This document shows, one piece after another, positions 1-9,383 of a stretch of DNA of 64,000 nt; within the stretch, counting starts at the first letter, position 1; each line of letters begins with the position of its first letter. The notes beneath the pieces are model-generated. The model saw only the letters and a list, made by a program, of their open reading frames with translations, had not been told where the DNA came from and searched no databases. The translations under genes and the position numbers were made by a program. This stretch comes from SSF14 sp037045585 (GTDB lineage Bacteria > Actinomycetota > Acidimicrobiia > Acidimicrobiales > Microtrichaceae): assembly GCA_037045585.1 (NCBI GenBank), contig JBAOIR010000076.1, forward strand, positions 62,001 through 126,000, in the 5' to 3' direction.

Positions 1-1
1 C

Positions 2-661
2 CGCCAGGAGCAGGACGAGTTCGCCGCCCGCTCCCAGCAGCTCGCCACCGAGTCGCTCGAGAACGGCTTCTGGGCCGCCGAGATCACCCCCGTCACCCTG
101 CCCGACGGCAGCGTCGTCAGCCAGGACGACGGCATCCGCGCCGGCACCACCGTCGAGAAGCTCTCGGGCCTCAACCCCGTGTTCCGCCCCGGCGGCTCGG
201 TCACGGCCGGCAACGCCTGCCCGCTCAACGACGGCGCCGCTGCTGTCATCGTGATGAGCGACACCAAGGCCAAGGAGCTCGGCCTCACCCCGCTCGCCCG
301 CATCGTGGCGTCGGGTGTCTCGGGCCTCAACCCCGAGATCATGGGCCTCGGCCCGATCGAGGCCTGCCGCCAGGCCCTCGGCCGCGCCGGCATGACCATC
401 GACGACATCGACCTCGTCGAGATCAACGAGGCGTTCGCCGCCCAGGTCATCCCGTCGGCCAAGCACCTCGGCATCAGCTGGGACAAGCTCAACACCCGTG
501 GCGGCGGCATCGCCCTCGGCCACCCGTTCGGCATGACCGGCGCCCGCATCATGGGCACGCTGATCCACAACCTCCAGGAGTCCGACAAGCAGTTCGGCAT
601 GGAGTCGATGTGTGTCGGCGGCGGCCAGGGCATGTCGATGATCATCGAGCGCCTCTCGTAG
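2..661 (+). CDS. Thiolase (acetyl-CoA C-acetyltransferase), C-terminal part, 5' end outside window
   Basis: The open frame enters from the window edge and ends at a TAG. It is the C-terminal half of a thiolase, which cleaves 3-ketoacyl-CoA with CoA at the end of a beta-oxidation cycle. Visible family signatures are VEINEAFAAQ, the histidine loop GGGIALGHPFGMTGAR, and the C-terminal catalytic cysteine loop CVGGGQG. The nucleophilic cysteine loop of the N-terminal half lies upstream of the window. A strong hairpin follows 70 bases downstream. The exact substrate cannot be told from this half. Family assignment is secure. Confidence 0.93.
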   Translation, partial: RQEQDEFAARSQQLATESLENGFWAAEITPVTLPDGSVVSQDDGIRAGTTVEKLSGLNPVFRPGGSVTAGNACPLNDGAAAVIVMSDTKAKELGLTPLARIVASGVSGLNPEIMGLGPIEACRQALGRAGMTIDDIDLVEINEAFAAQVIPSAKHLGISWDKLNTRGGGIALGHPFGMTGARIMGTLIHNLQESDKQFGMESMCVGGGQGMSMIIERLS

Positions 662-730
662 GAGTTCCCCTCCGCAAACGCGTCGCCAGGCTCGCACGTC
701 TGCGATTGCCGTGCGACACATTTCGAGGAA

Positions 731-766
731 GCAACGGCCCTCGGGGGAAATCCCGGGGGCCGTTGC
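731..766 (+). terminator. Strong hairpin after the thiolase gene
   Basis: Arms 731-742 and 755-766 pair over 12 positions with one G-T pair (GCAACGGCC pairs with GGCCGTTGC), around a GGGAAATCCC apex. No T-tract follows, as is common for actinobacterial terminators. It lies between the thiolase stop and the MFS start, so it probably ends the thiolase transcript. Confidence 0.6.
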
Positions 767-791
767 GCGTCCCGTCGGTAGCGTGGCACCC

Positions 792-2030
792 ATGGCCGCC
801 ACCATGGATCAGCAGCGTCGCGCCATGACGCCGCAACAGCGCACCACGCTGTACATGGTGATGGGCGTGACGCTCGCGCTCGACGCCGGCAACGGTGTCG
901 TGTTCGGCCTCATCGCCGAGATCCAGGACGCGCACGGCATCACCACCCCGCAGCTCGGCCTGATCAGCGCATCACTGTTCGGGGCGTCTCTTCTCGGCGT
1001 GCTCGGCCTCGCTCACTTGGCCGACAAGGGCCACGCCCGCACCATGCTCTTGAGCGGCCTCGCCCTCGGCGCGGTGTCGACCGCGTGGTTCGGCCTCGCC
1101 ACGCACCTGTGGGAGTTCGTCGCCTCCCGGGCGCTGTCGGGAATCGCCGTGTCGTTGTTCATCTCGGCGGGACGATCGCTCGTGACGCGCATCGATCCGA
1201 CCCGCGCCGGCGAGAACCTCGGCAGGCTCGCCGGCGCCGAGATCACGGGCTTCATCATCGGGCCGGTCGTCGGCGCGGGTCTGTACGCCGTCGGGGGCCT
1301 GTCACTCCCCTTCTTCGTGCTGAGCGGCATCGCCGCGGCGGCGTTCGTGTTCTTCGTCGTGAAGTTCCCTCACCACGACGGTCCGGAGGACGAGGTGCCG
1401 CGACCGGCAACGCGCCAGTCGTACCGCCAGCTCACCGGGCTCGACCTCTTGGGCAACCGCAAGGTGCTGGCGGCGGCGCTCCTGGCGCTGGCCGTCTTCC
1501 TGCCGGTCGGCGCGTACGACTCCATGTGGTCGAAGTACCTCCACGACCTCGGAGCCAGCGCCACCTTCGTCGGCACGTCCCTCACGCTCTACGGGGTCCC
1601 CCTCGTGTTGCTCTCGGGACGAGGCGGTCGCCTGGTCGACCGGCTCGGGCCGATGACGGCCGGCAAGCGCGCGATGACCTGCGCCATTCCCGTCATCGTT
1701 GCGTACGGCGTGCTCGACTCGTACTGGATCGTGGCGCTGACGGCGATCGTCGAGGCCGTGATCCAGGCGGTGGCGTCGCCCTCCGCGCAGGCGGCCATGG
1801 CCAAGGCGTGCCCGCCCGATCGCATCGGTGCCGGTCAGGGGCTTGCCGGCGCCTTCGGCCTCAGTGGCGGCGGCCTGCTCGCCAGCGTCGCTCCAGCGGT
1901 CTACGACCGATACGGCGCCGGTGTGCTGTTCACGAGCGTGGGCGTCCTGGTCGGCGCGATCGCGATCGCAGCGTTCGCGCTCGATGCATCGGCGAACGCT
2001 CGACTCACGCCCGCCACGCAACCTGCGTGA
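792..2030 (+). CDS. MFS family transporter
   Basis: This 412-residue, strongly hydrophobic protein has about 12 predicted membrane spans in two halves. The loop ADKGHARTM after the second span resembles the MFS loop 2-3 motif, and SGRGGRLVDRLG is its counterpart in the second half. It should act as a cytoplasmic-membrane secondary carrier or drug/metabolite exporter; the substrate is unknown. The frame is open from 711, but the ATG at 792 is preferred because 711-791 contains the upstream hairpin. Its 3' end overlaps the convergent minus-strand gene by 26 bases. Confidence 0.85.
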   Translation: MAATMDQQRRAMTPQQRTTLYMVMGVTLALDAGNGVVFGLIAEIQDAHGITTPQLGLISASLFGASLLGVLGLAHLADKGHARTMLLSGLALGAVSTAWFGLATHLWEFVASRALSGIAVSLFISAGRSLVTRIDPTRAGENLGRLAGAEITGFIIGPVVGAGLYAVGGLSLPFFVLSGIAAAAFVFFVVKFPHHDGPEDEVPRPATRQSYRQLTGLDLLGNRKVLAAALLALAVFLPVGAYDSMWSKYLHDLGASATFVGTSLTLYGVPLVLLSGRGGRLVDRLGPMTAGKRAMTCAIPVIVAYGVLDSYWIVALTAIVEAVIQAVASPSAQAAMAKACPPDRIGAGQGLAGAFGLSGGGLLASVAPAVYDRYGAGVLFTSVGVLVGAIAIAAFALDASANARLTPATQPA

Positions 2031-2614
2031 GCGCGTCGACGGCACGACCTTCGTTGGCGAGCACGGTCGCGACGAGGGTGTCGGCGGTGTTGTACTCCAT
2101 GCGGATCCACACACCACTGACATCGTCGGTGGCCTTGAGGCGCGCCTTACCGTCGATGCCCCAGGCGAAGACAACAGGGTGCTCCGGCGCGTCGAACGCC
2201 TCGCGTTCGCGTGATGCCCCGGTAGGTCGACCCCTCGTCGTACGCCGTGAGCGACGCCCCGAGCGCGGCGTCGAGGCCCGTGGCCAACCGCTGCAGCGTG
2301 TCGGGCAGATCGTCGGACACGACCGACCACGCGGTTCGGCGAGTGCCGTCCCACTTGGGTCGGCCGGTGAGCACGAGCGCCGGGCGGACGAGGGCCGCGT
2401 CGCCCGCCGCCTTCGCGAACAGGAAGACCGAGGCCAGCGAGGCGACTCCGAGCACGAACCAGACGAACCCGAGCGGGGCACCGATCAGCCCGATGAGCAC
2501 CACGCCGACAACGGCGCGGCCGGCGGCGAACAGGGCACCTCGGCGATCTCGGCGCGCGTGCGCCGACAACTCCTTCGCCCCGAGGCCCGAGGGCCGCTTC
2601 TGGTAGACCTGCAC
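2005..2614 (-). CDS. Small membrane protein of unknown function, frameshifted near 2210
   Basis: The gene starts at GTG 2614 and encodes a basic N-terminus, two membrane spans (about residues 32-70: VVGVVLIGLIGAPLGF, VLGVASLASVFLFAK), then a soluble part ending STYRGI. The frame then runs into an implausible Arg/Gly/Cys tail. The neighbouring frame continues naturally with REREAFDAPEHPVVFAWGID and ends VDALTQVAWRA at 2005. A single missing base near 2207-2215, next to CGCGAACGCGAG, joins them into one protein of about 202 residues. I do not recognise the family. The interruption may be a sequencing indel or real decay. Confidence 0.6.
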
Positions 2615-2651
2615 GGCCGTAGTCTCGCAGCGGCCGGACCCGACGGTTGAA

Positions 2652-3560
2652 TCAGGTGCCGTACACGGGGGTCGGCTTGGCGGCCTCGGCGAGCAGGTCC
2701 GCCACGATGGCGCCGACCTCGGCCGGCTCCAACCGTGCGCCCTTGTCGAAGGTCGGGCCGTGCATCCAGCCCTGAGCGATGCCGATCTTGCCGCCCTCGA
2801 GCTCGAACACGCGACCGGTCACGTGCGACGACTGCTCTGAGCCGAGCCACACGACGGCCGGAGAGACGTTCTCGGGTGCCATCGAGTCGAACGAGCCGTC
2901 GGTCGGCGCCGCCATCATCTCGGCGAACGCCTCCTCGGTCATACGGGTCCGGGCCGACGGGGCGAGCGCGTTGGCGGTCACGCCGTACCGGCCCAGCTCA
3001 GCGGCCTGCACGAGGGTCAGCGAGGCGATGCCGCCCTTCGCCGCGGAGTAGGCGGCCTGGGCGATCGAGCCCATGAGCCCCGCGCCCGACGACGTGTTGA
3101 TGATCCGGCCCGACACCGGCTTGCCGGCCTTGGACTGGTCACGCCAGTAGCCGGCGGCGAACTTGGCCGGCAGGAAGTGGCCCTTGAGGTGCACCTGCAT
3201 CACGGCGTCCCACTCATCCGCGGTGGCGTTGGCGAACATGCGATCGCGAACGATGCCGGCGTTGTTGAGCACGACGTCGAGCCCGCCGAACGTCTCGATG
3301 GCCATGTTCACCAGGCGCTCGGCACCCTCGACCGAGGACACGTCGTCGCCGTTGACGATGCCCTCGCCGCCGGCGGCGGTGATCTCGTCCACGACCTCCT
3401 GCGCCGGCGACAGCGAACCGCCGGAGCCGTCGGACTCGGCGCCGATGTCGTTGACGACGACCTTGGCACCCTCGGCGGCGAAGGCGAGGGCGTGCGCCCG
3501 ACCGAGTCCACGCCCGGCGCCGGTCACGATCACTACCCGTCCGTCACAGATGCCGCTCAT
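2652..3560 (-). CDS. SDR family oxidoreductase (3-hydroxyacyl-CoA dehydrogenase-type)
   Basis: This 302-residue short-chain dehydrogenase has the Rossmann motif TGAGRGLGRAHALAFAAEGA at about residues 14-33, NNAG at about 98, the catalytic Ser in INTSSGAG and the YxxxK pair in YSAAK. The pattern VVVNDIG plus HLKGHF is typical of SDRs that oxidise 3-hydroxyacyl-CoA or steroid side-chain/ring intermediates in mycobacteria (resembling, from memory, those near kstR2-regulated genes). It is divergent from an LLM-type oxidoreductase, and a TGAC-N5-GTCA operator lies between them, tying both to the steroid/acyl-CoA regulon of this window. NAD(P) specificity and substrate are not determined. Confidence 0.88.
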   Translation of the reverse strand: MSGICDGRVVIVTGAGRGLGRAHALAFAAEGAKVVVNDIGAESDGSGGSLSPAQEVVDEITAAGGEGIVNGDDVSSVEGAERLVNMAIETFGGLDVVLNNAGIVRDRMFANATADEWDAVMQVHLKGHFLPAKFAAGYWRDQSKAGKPVSGRIINTSSGAGLMGSIAQAAYSAAKGGIASLTLVQAAELGRYGVTANALAPSARTRMTEEAFAEMMAAPTDGSFDSMAPENVSPAVVWLGSEQSSHVTGRVFELEGGKIGIAQGWMHGPTFDKGARLEPAEVGAIVADLLAEAAKPTPVYGT

Positions 3561-3638
3561 CGTTCTCCTCAGTCACATTGCCGAAAGGTGGTCGGGACCT
3601 GTGCCCCGAACGTGTCGGACGACAGTTTCGCAACAAAC

Positions 3639-3653
3639 CTGACGGGGTGTCAG
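3639..3653. promoter_or_regulatory. Operator site 1 of the CTGAC-N5-GTCAG regulon
   Basis: CTGACGGGGTGTCAG is a perfect 5+5 inverted repeat with a 5-base spacer. It sits 31 bases before the LLM oxidoreductase start and 78 bases before the divergent SDR start, so it could control both. The 15-bp core is identical to site 2 at 18694-18708. The symmetry suits a TetR-family dimer; the regulator is not identified. Confidence 0.7.
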
Positions 3654-3684
3654 ATTCGCGCCCTCGTGACTAGGGTCCTGTCCC

Positions 3685-4524
3685 ATGCGCTACGGGGTGA
3701 CGATCTTCGCGACCGACCAGGCGATGCCGGCTGACGAGGTTGCCGTCGAGGCCGAGGCTCGCGGGTTCGACTCGCTCTACCTCCCCGAGCACACCCACAT
3801 CCCGGTGAGTCGCCGCACGCCTCCTCCGACGGGCGACGCGGAGCTGGCCGAGGAGTACAAGCGAACGGTCGACCCGCTGATCGCGCTCGCCGCGGCCGCC
3901 GCCCGCACCACGACGCTGCGACTGGGTACCGGTGTGGTGCTGCCGGCGCAACGCGAACCGATCGTCACCGCCAAGGCGATCGCCACCTTGCAGAACCTCT
4001 CGGGTGGTCGATTCTGCCTGGGGGTGGGGTTCGGGTGGAACGAGGACGAGATGGCCGACCACGGCGTCGACTACCGAACTCGACGTGCCCGCTCCCGCGA
4101 GCACGTGCTCGCAATGCAGTCGCTCTGGACCGAGGAGGTCGGCGGCTTCGACGGCGAGTACGTGAAGATCGCCCCGAGCTGGTCGTGGCCGAAGCCCGAC
4201 GTCGAGGTCCCGGTGCTCGTCGGTGGCGGGGCCGGCCCGAAGTTGTTCTCCCACATTGCCGAGTACGGCCACGGCTGGATCCCGATCGGCGGCGCCGGGC
4301 TCACCGACGACATCGGTCGCTTCAAGGAAACGGTCTCGGCGGCGGGCCGAGATCCCGAGGCGATGGAGATCGTTCCGTTCGGGTCGCTCCCGAGCCCGTC
4401 GAAGCTCGACCACTTCGAGTCGATCGGCGTGACCGAATGCGTGTTCCGTATCCCGTCTGCACCCCGCGACGTGGTGCTCCCGGTCCTCGACGAGCAGGCC
4501 GCCCTGCTCGCGACGCGACGCTAG
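3685..4524 (+). CDS. LLM-class F420/FMN-dependent oxidoreductase
   Basis: This 279-residue luciferase-like monooxygenase-fold protein shows GFDSLYLPEHTHIP near the N-terminus, TLRLGTGVVLPAQREPI and LSGGRFCLGVGFGWNEDEM in the barrel, and PVLVGGGAGPKLF later. This arrangement is typical of the actinobacterial F420-dependent subgroup (TIGR03619-like). Members use reduced F420 or FMN to reduce or hydroxylate small organic substrates. It is divergent from the SDR with operator site 1 between, which suggests a role in the same catabolic programme, possibly steroid reduction. The substrate is inference only. Confidence 0.85.
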   Translation: MRYGVTIFATDQAMPADEVAVEAEARGFDSLYLPEHTHIPVSRRTPPPTGDAELAEEYKRTVDPLIALAAAAARTTTLRLGTGVVLPAQREPIVTAKAIATLQNLSGGRFCLGVGFGWNEDEMADHGVDYRTRRARSREHVLAMQSLWTEEVGGFDGEYVKIAPSWSWPKPDVEVPVLVGGGAGPKLFSHIAEYGHGWIPIGGAGLTDDIGRFKETVSAAGRDPEAMEIVPFGSLPSPSKLDHFESIGVTECVFRIPSAPRDVVLPVLDEQAALLATRR

Positions 4525-5878
4525 GAAGCCGAGCGGAGCGGCCCGAGGAGGCTCAGCCCGAGCGTGGTCGATCCGCCGTCGGGTGGAGCGAGGAACATCA
4601 TGCCGTCGTCGGTGAGGCCCACGGCAACGGCGCCGTTGCCGGCGTACCAGTAGCCGCCGTCGTCGAGGTCGATGACGTAGGCGCGTGCCGCGCTGTACGC
4701 GGGATACCCGAGGAACGACACGAATCGACCGTCCGATGAGATGTCGACCGAGCCACCGACGCACAATCCGTCCCACGAGCACCCATCGGTGAGGTCGGCG
4801 GTCGCTCCGGTCATCGTGTCGAGCAACCACCCCGTCCCGTTCCCGGCGGTCACGAGGAACCGGCCGTCGGCGGTTGCCTCGGTGAGGAGGTTCGACGTTC
4901 GCGCCGGGTACAGCATCGTCCCACTCGCCTCGGTGTCTCGGAACAACTGGTCGTCACCGCTCCCGACACCGTCGGCCGCGGCGAAGTGCGCCCCACCGGT
5001 CACGACCTGGCCGTCATCGGACACATTGAGCGACGTGAGGGTGGTGATCGACCGCTGGAAGCGACGGGTCGTGCGTTCCCCGGTCGTCCGGTCGATCATG
5101 AAGATGCGATCGGCGTCGCTCCCGGCGATGGCGAGATGGCGACCGTTGGCCGAGATGGCGACGGCCTGCGCTCCCCGACCCACCGGCTGTGTGAGCGTGT
5201 CACTCGCGATGTCGTACGTGAACGTCTCGGTCACGTCGCCCACCGGCGTCACGTAGACGACCGTGGTCCCGGCGTCGTCCATCCCGAGACTGTTGTAGGC
5301 CCAGTACTGGGTGCCGGACGTGGTGGAGCGCGCGAGATCCACCGCACCGACCCCGTGGTCGTGTCGAGCAGGTAGAGGTCCGGTGCGAAATCGGTGTCAC
5401 CGGAGTCGAAGGCCCGGTTCGTCTCGAAGGCGACGAAGCGGCCCGACGCCGAGACCACGAACTCGAGCGAACAGCTCGAGCACGGCGGATCGGCAACGGC
5501 TGCGAGCACCGTGGACACGGTGGCGTTGGTCGACGGCGCTTCGGCCGGCGGGTCGTCGGTCGGCTCCTGGTACGTCGGCGGATCGGCGACGACCGGCACG
5601 TCGACGACCGGGGCCGTCGTCGGAGGTGGGAGCTTGGCCCGCTCCTCGGCCGCCTTGATCTCAGCCAGCTTGCGGAGGCCGTCGGCCTTGGAGATGAGGC
5701 GCTTCCAGCGGCCCTTCTGGCAGACCAGCACGTGGGTGGCGTCCTGGGCGACCGTGCCCGCCTTGCACCGGCCTCCGACCTTTCCTGCTTGGCATCCGCT
5801 CAGCACGGCCGTCACGACGAGCACCGCGACCATGATCCCGGCGCGTCGCGACGCTCCTCCTGCTGTCCTCATCGCCAT
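4521..5878 (-). CDS. Beta-propeller-like lipoprotein with Cys-rich N-terminal module, frameshifted near 5335
   Basis: The upstream frame (start near 5878) has a signal peptide with lipobox VLSGC, then a short module with GGRC and QDATHVLVCQKGRWKR, a Pro/Thr-rich linker, and the start of repeats (SGRFVAFETN, DLYLLDTTTGSVR). The downstream frame continues the repeats to 4521: SANGRHLAIAGSD, SLNVSDDGQVVTGG, DISSDGRFVSFLG. One missing base near 5330-5345 joins them into about 450 residues. The repeats look like WD40/TolB-type propeller blades on the cell surface. The N-terminal module recurs in the RCC1 lipoprotein at 8054-9346. The binding partner is unknown. Confidence 0.65.
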
Positions 5879-5971
5879 CTCCCAACGGGGCGCCCAACGC
5901 CTCGTGGGACCGTACCGACGGCCCACCCCGATGACAATCCCCCACCGGCGAGGAGTGAACCGGGCGACCGG

Positions 5972-7963
5972 CTACGCGACGTTGAGCAGCTGCCGGAATT
6001 CCGGCTCCGGCACCGGCATGCCGAGGAGGTAGCCCTGGGCGCCGTGGCAGCCGAACTGCTCCTGCAGGTCGAGTTGCGCCGCCGTCTCGATGCCCGTGGC
6101 GATCACCTCGAAGCCGAAGGCCCGGGCGAGGGCGACCACGGTGTCGACCATGCGCCGCTCGAGCGGTTGGAGTGCGCCACCGCCGAACACCGACCGGTCG
6201 AACTTCACGACGTCGACGGGGAGCTTGAGCAGGGTGTCGATCGAGCGGAACTCACTCCCGAACCGGTCGATGCCGATGCGGGCACCGGTGGCCCGCACCT
6301 CGTTGAGCACGCCGATCTGATCGGCGTCGATCCGACCCGCGGACGACCCGTCGACCTCGAGCGTCAGGAGGTCGGCCCGGGCGCCGGACCGTGCGAGTGC
6401 TGTGCGGACGATCACGGGGAGGGCCGGGGTGAGCTGTGCCTCGGACACGTTCACCACCACCGCGAAGACGGCACCACCGGCGTTCCAACGGGCCAGGGCC
6501 TCACACGCCCGGGTCACCGTCCACAAGCAGAGCTCCTCGGCGATCTGACGGTCGGTGAGGCCGGGCAGGAAGTGCTCGGGCCGGAGCACACCGTGGTCGG
6601 GGTGGTTCATCCGGAGGAGCGCCTCGGCAGCGCCGGGGCGGTGGCGCGTGTTGTCGTCGATCGACTGGAAGTACAGCTCGAACCAGTTGTTGCGCAGTGC
6701 CTCGAGCACCATCCGACGAGCCGGATCCTCCGACAACTCCATCACGTGGTCGGTCGGCGGCGCCGACGGTGCGGGGGCGGACGGAGTGAGATCGACCGTG
6801 GGGGTCAGGTCGACGGTCGTTACGGAATCGGCCGAGTCATCGCGCAGGTCGACGACCTCGGACTCGGGCAGCGACGTCGGGGCCGGGGCGATCGGCGGCT
6901 CCGCCGTCGGACTCGCGGTGCGCATCCGCTCCACGGGCGCAGATCCGCCCCGGGCCACCTGTTCGAGACGGCGGGTCACCTGCAGGTGCTGATAGGCGTC
7001 GGCATACCGACCGTCGGCGGAGGCGATCTCGGCGAGCAGCTCGTGGCACCGGGCCACCGACTGCGGGTCACCGACGTCGTAGGAGATCGCCTCGGCGAGC
7101 GGGCGACGCGCATCGTCGGGCCGGCCGAGGCAGATCAGCGCCTCGCCGAGGCCGGCGGCCGCGAGCAGGCGCATGCGATCGTCGGGGCTCGCGGCGTTGG
7201 TGGCGAACGTGAAGCGGTCGTGCGCTCGACCGAAGTCGTCGGCGGCGAGCGCCACCCATCCGCCGACGAGCGCGCCCGCCACCGGGCGCTCGATGTGGCC
7301 GAGGATGCTCTCGGCGCGACGGATGTACATCTCCGCGGTGACGACGTCGCCGACGTCGAGGCGAAGGGCCCCGAGCGCGGTCAGGCACCACAGCGGCCAG
7401 TTGCCCTCGAAGCGCTGACGCCGGAGCTCGACCCACATGTTCTCGACGTCGGCCATGAGCTCGTCGGGCACGTGCCGACGCCGGACGGCCAGCACGAGAT
7501 CGGTGGCGAGATCGTCGAGGCCGTCGGGGCCACACGACCGCAGACCATCCATCAGCTCGACGAACCCCTCGGCGACCTGGCCGTCGGCGAACCGCACGGC
7601 CGCCGCCTGCCGGCACAGTTCCTCGCGGACACCCGGCTCGGCGTGCACCAGGCCGGCGTCGAGCAACCGACGCTCGCGACGGATCGCGTCGAGCTCCGCC
7701 TCGGACATGCCGACGCGGCTCGCAACGGGCCGGAGCGCACGAATGAGGTCGATCGCGATGTCGACCTCGGCCTCGGCCGGCGGGTCGTGCAGCGTGTCGA
7801 GGGCGAGGCCGTACACCTCGGCGGCCGACTGGGGGTCGGGTTCGGCGAGCATCCGGCCGTACACGAGGCTCACCTCGACGAAGCGACTGAGGGGCCGACG
7901 AGGGTCGTTCAGGAGCGCCCGGTATTCGGCCTCGACCGCGACGATGTCATCGGTGGTGTCCAT
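5972..7963 (-). CDS. Helical-repeat protein with C-terminal EAL (c-di-GMP phosphodiesterase-type) domain, probably inactive
   Basis: This 663-residue cytosolic protein has an all-helical N-terminal half with TPR-like repeats (about 1-340), a Pro/Asp-rich linker and an EAL domain (about 425-663). The EAL glutamate is present (AEALLR, about residue 446), as are the Asn of VVVNVSE, the Lys of VVKFDRSVF, the Glu of IATGIET and the Gln of HGAQGYL. The canonical DDFG motif reads IDRFG (second metal-binding Asp replaced by Arg), and the loop-6 motif LExxES reads LEVDGS. It is therefore likely a c-di-GMP sensor or protein-interaction domain. No GGDEF is present. It lies between the two surface lipoprotein genes. 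Confidence 0.85.
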   Translation of the reverse strand: MDTTDDIVAVEAEYRALLNDPRRPLSRFVEVSLVYGRMLAEPDPQSAAEVYGLALDTLHDPPAEAEVDIAIDLIRALRPVASRVGMSEAELDAIRRERRLLDAGLVHAEPGVREELCRQAAAVRFADGQVAEGFVELMDGLRSCGPDGLDDLATDLVLAVRRRHVPDELMADVENMWVELRRQRFEGNWPLWCLTALGALRLDVGDVVTAEMYIRRAESILGHIERPVAGALVGGWVALAADDFGRAHDRFTFATNAASPDDRMRLLAAAGLGEALICLGRPDDARRPLAEAISYDVGDPQSVARCHELLAEIASADGRYADAYQHLQVTRRLEQVARGGSAPVERMRTASPTAEPPIAPAPTSLPESEVVDLRDDSADSVTTVDLTPTVDLTPSAPAPSAPPTDHVMELSEDPARRMVLEALRNNWFELYFQSIDDNTRHRPGAAEALLRMNHPDHGVLRPEHFLPGLTDRQIAEELCLWTVTRACEALARWNAGGAVFAVVVNVSEAQLTPALPVIVRTALARSGARADLLTLEVDGSSAGRIDADQIGVLNEVRATGARIGIDRFGSEFRSIDTLLKLPVDVVKFDRSVFGGGALQPLERRMVDTVVALARAFGFEVIATGIETAAQLDLQEQFGCHGAQGYLLGMPVPEPEFRQLLNVA

Positions 7964-8053
7964 TCACACCGCCCCGCGCTGCGCCATCGAGCCCCAATCC
8001 ACCGGAGCAAGGGTAGTGACGCGTGTTCGGAACTTCGGGGATGCTCCCGCGGT

Positions 8054-9346
8054 TCAGAAGCGAACGAGGGTCGGTTCGCGTCGCTCGGTGGTCGTGCCGT
8101 CGCCGACCTGACCCCAGTCGTTGCGGCCCCAGCAGAACACCTGTTGCTTCGCCGTCCCTCGATCGCCGATCGCGCACGTCGAGCCAGCGCCCGCGGTGAC
8201 GCTTGTGACGTTGGTGAGGCCCGACACGACGGTGGGCGACGGATGGTCGATCGTCGTCGAGTCGCCCAGCTGGCCGCTCGTGTTGGCGCCCCAGCAGCGG
8301 AGGACGCCGCTGCCGCCGGCGGCACACGCGTGGTCGGTGCCGACGGAGAGCGAGACGACGTCAGAGAGTCCGGCGACCCACGTCGGGAGGGTGCGGTCGG
8401 TCGTCGTGCCGTCGCCGAGCTGGCCGCGTCCGTTGCCGCCCCAGCACCACACGTCGCTCGCGCCCACGACGGCGCAGGTCGAGTCGCCTCCGGCATCGAC
8501 GATCCACGCGTCGGTGAGACCCGTTGCAGCCAATGTTGACGGGTACGGCACGAACGGGATGTCGGTCGTCGACCCGTTGCCGAGCTGACCGCGGTCGTTG
8601 GCGCCGACGCAGTACAGCATGTCGTTCGACGCCACGAGGCACTCGTGAGCCCGGCCGGCCGTGGCCAGCTTGGTGCCCGAAGGCAGGATGAGCTGATAGA
8701 TCGAGCACCGGTACCCATAGTTGAGCTCGAGCGACTCGCAGTGCGCGGTCGGACCGAACACCAACGACGCGATGCCGGGCGTGCCGCCACCGCCGATGAG
8801 CTCGGGCTTGGTCACGATGTCGGTCGGATCGCGCACCGCGCCCCAGCACCAGTAGGTCGTCGTCGACGTCGTGCCGGCGCGACCAGGGCTGATGCCGCAG
8901 CTGTACGCGTCGCCGAGCGCCAGCGCGCCCGGCCCGGTGACACCCGAGCGGCCTGGGCCGGTCGACCAGCTGCTCTCGATCCGCAGGCCCACGACGTCGA
9001 CCGGTGTCGAGCTGCTGGTCGTGGTCGCGTTGCCCAACTGGCCGGAGGTGTTGCGCCCCCAGCAGCGCACTGTCCGGTCGAGCATCGACGCGCAGGCGTG
9101 GCCGTCGCTGGCCGCGATCACGGTCGGCGTCGCGTGGAGGTACGCGAGCAGCCGCTCGGCGACCTCCTGCTTGGTCGCCACGCGGGTCCAGCGACCACCC
9201 CGACACTCGAGCACGTGCGTCGTGTCCTGCGCCAGCGGCGAGCCCATCGTGCACCGCTTGCCGGCGACACGCACCTCGCATCCGCTCAGGACCGTGGCGG
9301 CCAGAGTCGCCGCCAACACCACGATGATCGTTCGACGCTGCAGCAT
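8054..9346 (-). CDS. RCC1-repeat lipoprotein
   Basis: The protein has a signal peptide with lipobox VLSGC (Cys about residue 31 counted from the furthest start, 9370), then the same module seen at 4521-5878 (GKRC, QDTTHVLECRGGRWTR). It carries about five RCC1-type repeats of the form CWGxNxxGQLGxGTTT, with paired cysteines in each blade. It should fold as a seven-bladed propeller tethered to the outer face of the membrane. Several in-frame starts exist (9370, 9358, 9346); 9346 places the basic residues directly before the hydrophobic core. The function is unknown; bacterial RCC1 proteins are mostly uncharacterised surface or binding proteins. Confidence 0.82.
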   Translation of the reverse strand: MLQRRTIIVVLAATLAATVLSGCEVRVAGKRCTMGSPLAQDTTHVLECRGGRWTRVATKQEVAERLLAYLHATPTVIAASDGHACASMLDRTVRCWGRNTSGQLGNATTTSSSTPVDVVGLRIESSWSTGPGRSGVTGPGALALGDAYSCGISPGRAGTTSTTTYWCWGAVRDPTDIVTKPELIGGGGTPGIASLVFGPTAHCESLELNYGYRCSIYQLILPSGTKLATAGRAHECLVASNDMLYCVGANDRGQLGNGSTTDIPFVPYPSTLAATGLTDAWIVDAGGDSTCAVVGASDVWCWGGNGRGQLGDGTTTDRTLPTWVAGLSDVVSLSVGTDHACAAGGSGVLRCWGANTSGQLGDSTTIDHPSPTVVSGLTNVTSVTAGAGSTCAIGDRGTAKQQVFCWGRNDWGQVGDGTTTERREPTLVRF

Positions 9347-9383
9347 GGACGCCAGCATACGAACATTCACCGCTGGCGGCTGG

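Noticed and set aside
3612..3623. TGTCGGACGACA, a second inverted repeat between the SDR and LLM genes
   Set aside because: Does not match the arms of the shared operator and does not recur in other promoters.
5732..8539. 935-codon plus-strand frame opposite the EAL and lipoprotein genes
   Set aside because: Composition (Arg/His/Gly-rich) and lack of any domain mark it as a high-GC shadow of the minus-strand genes.
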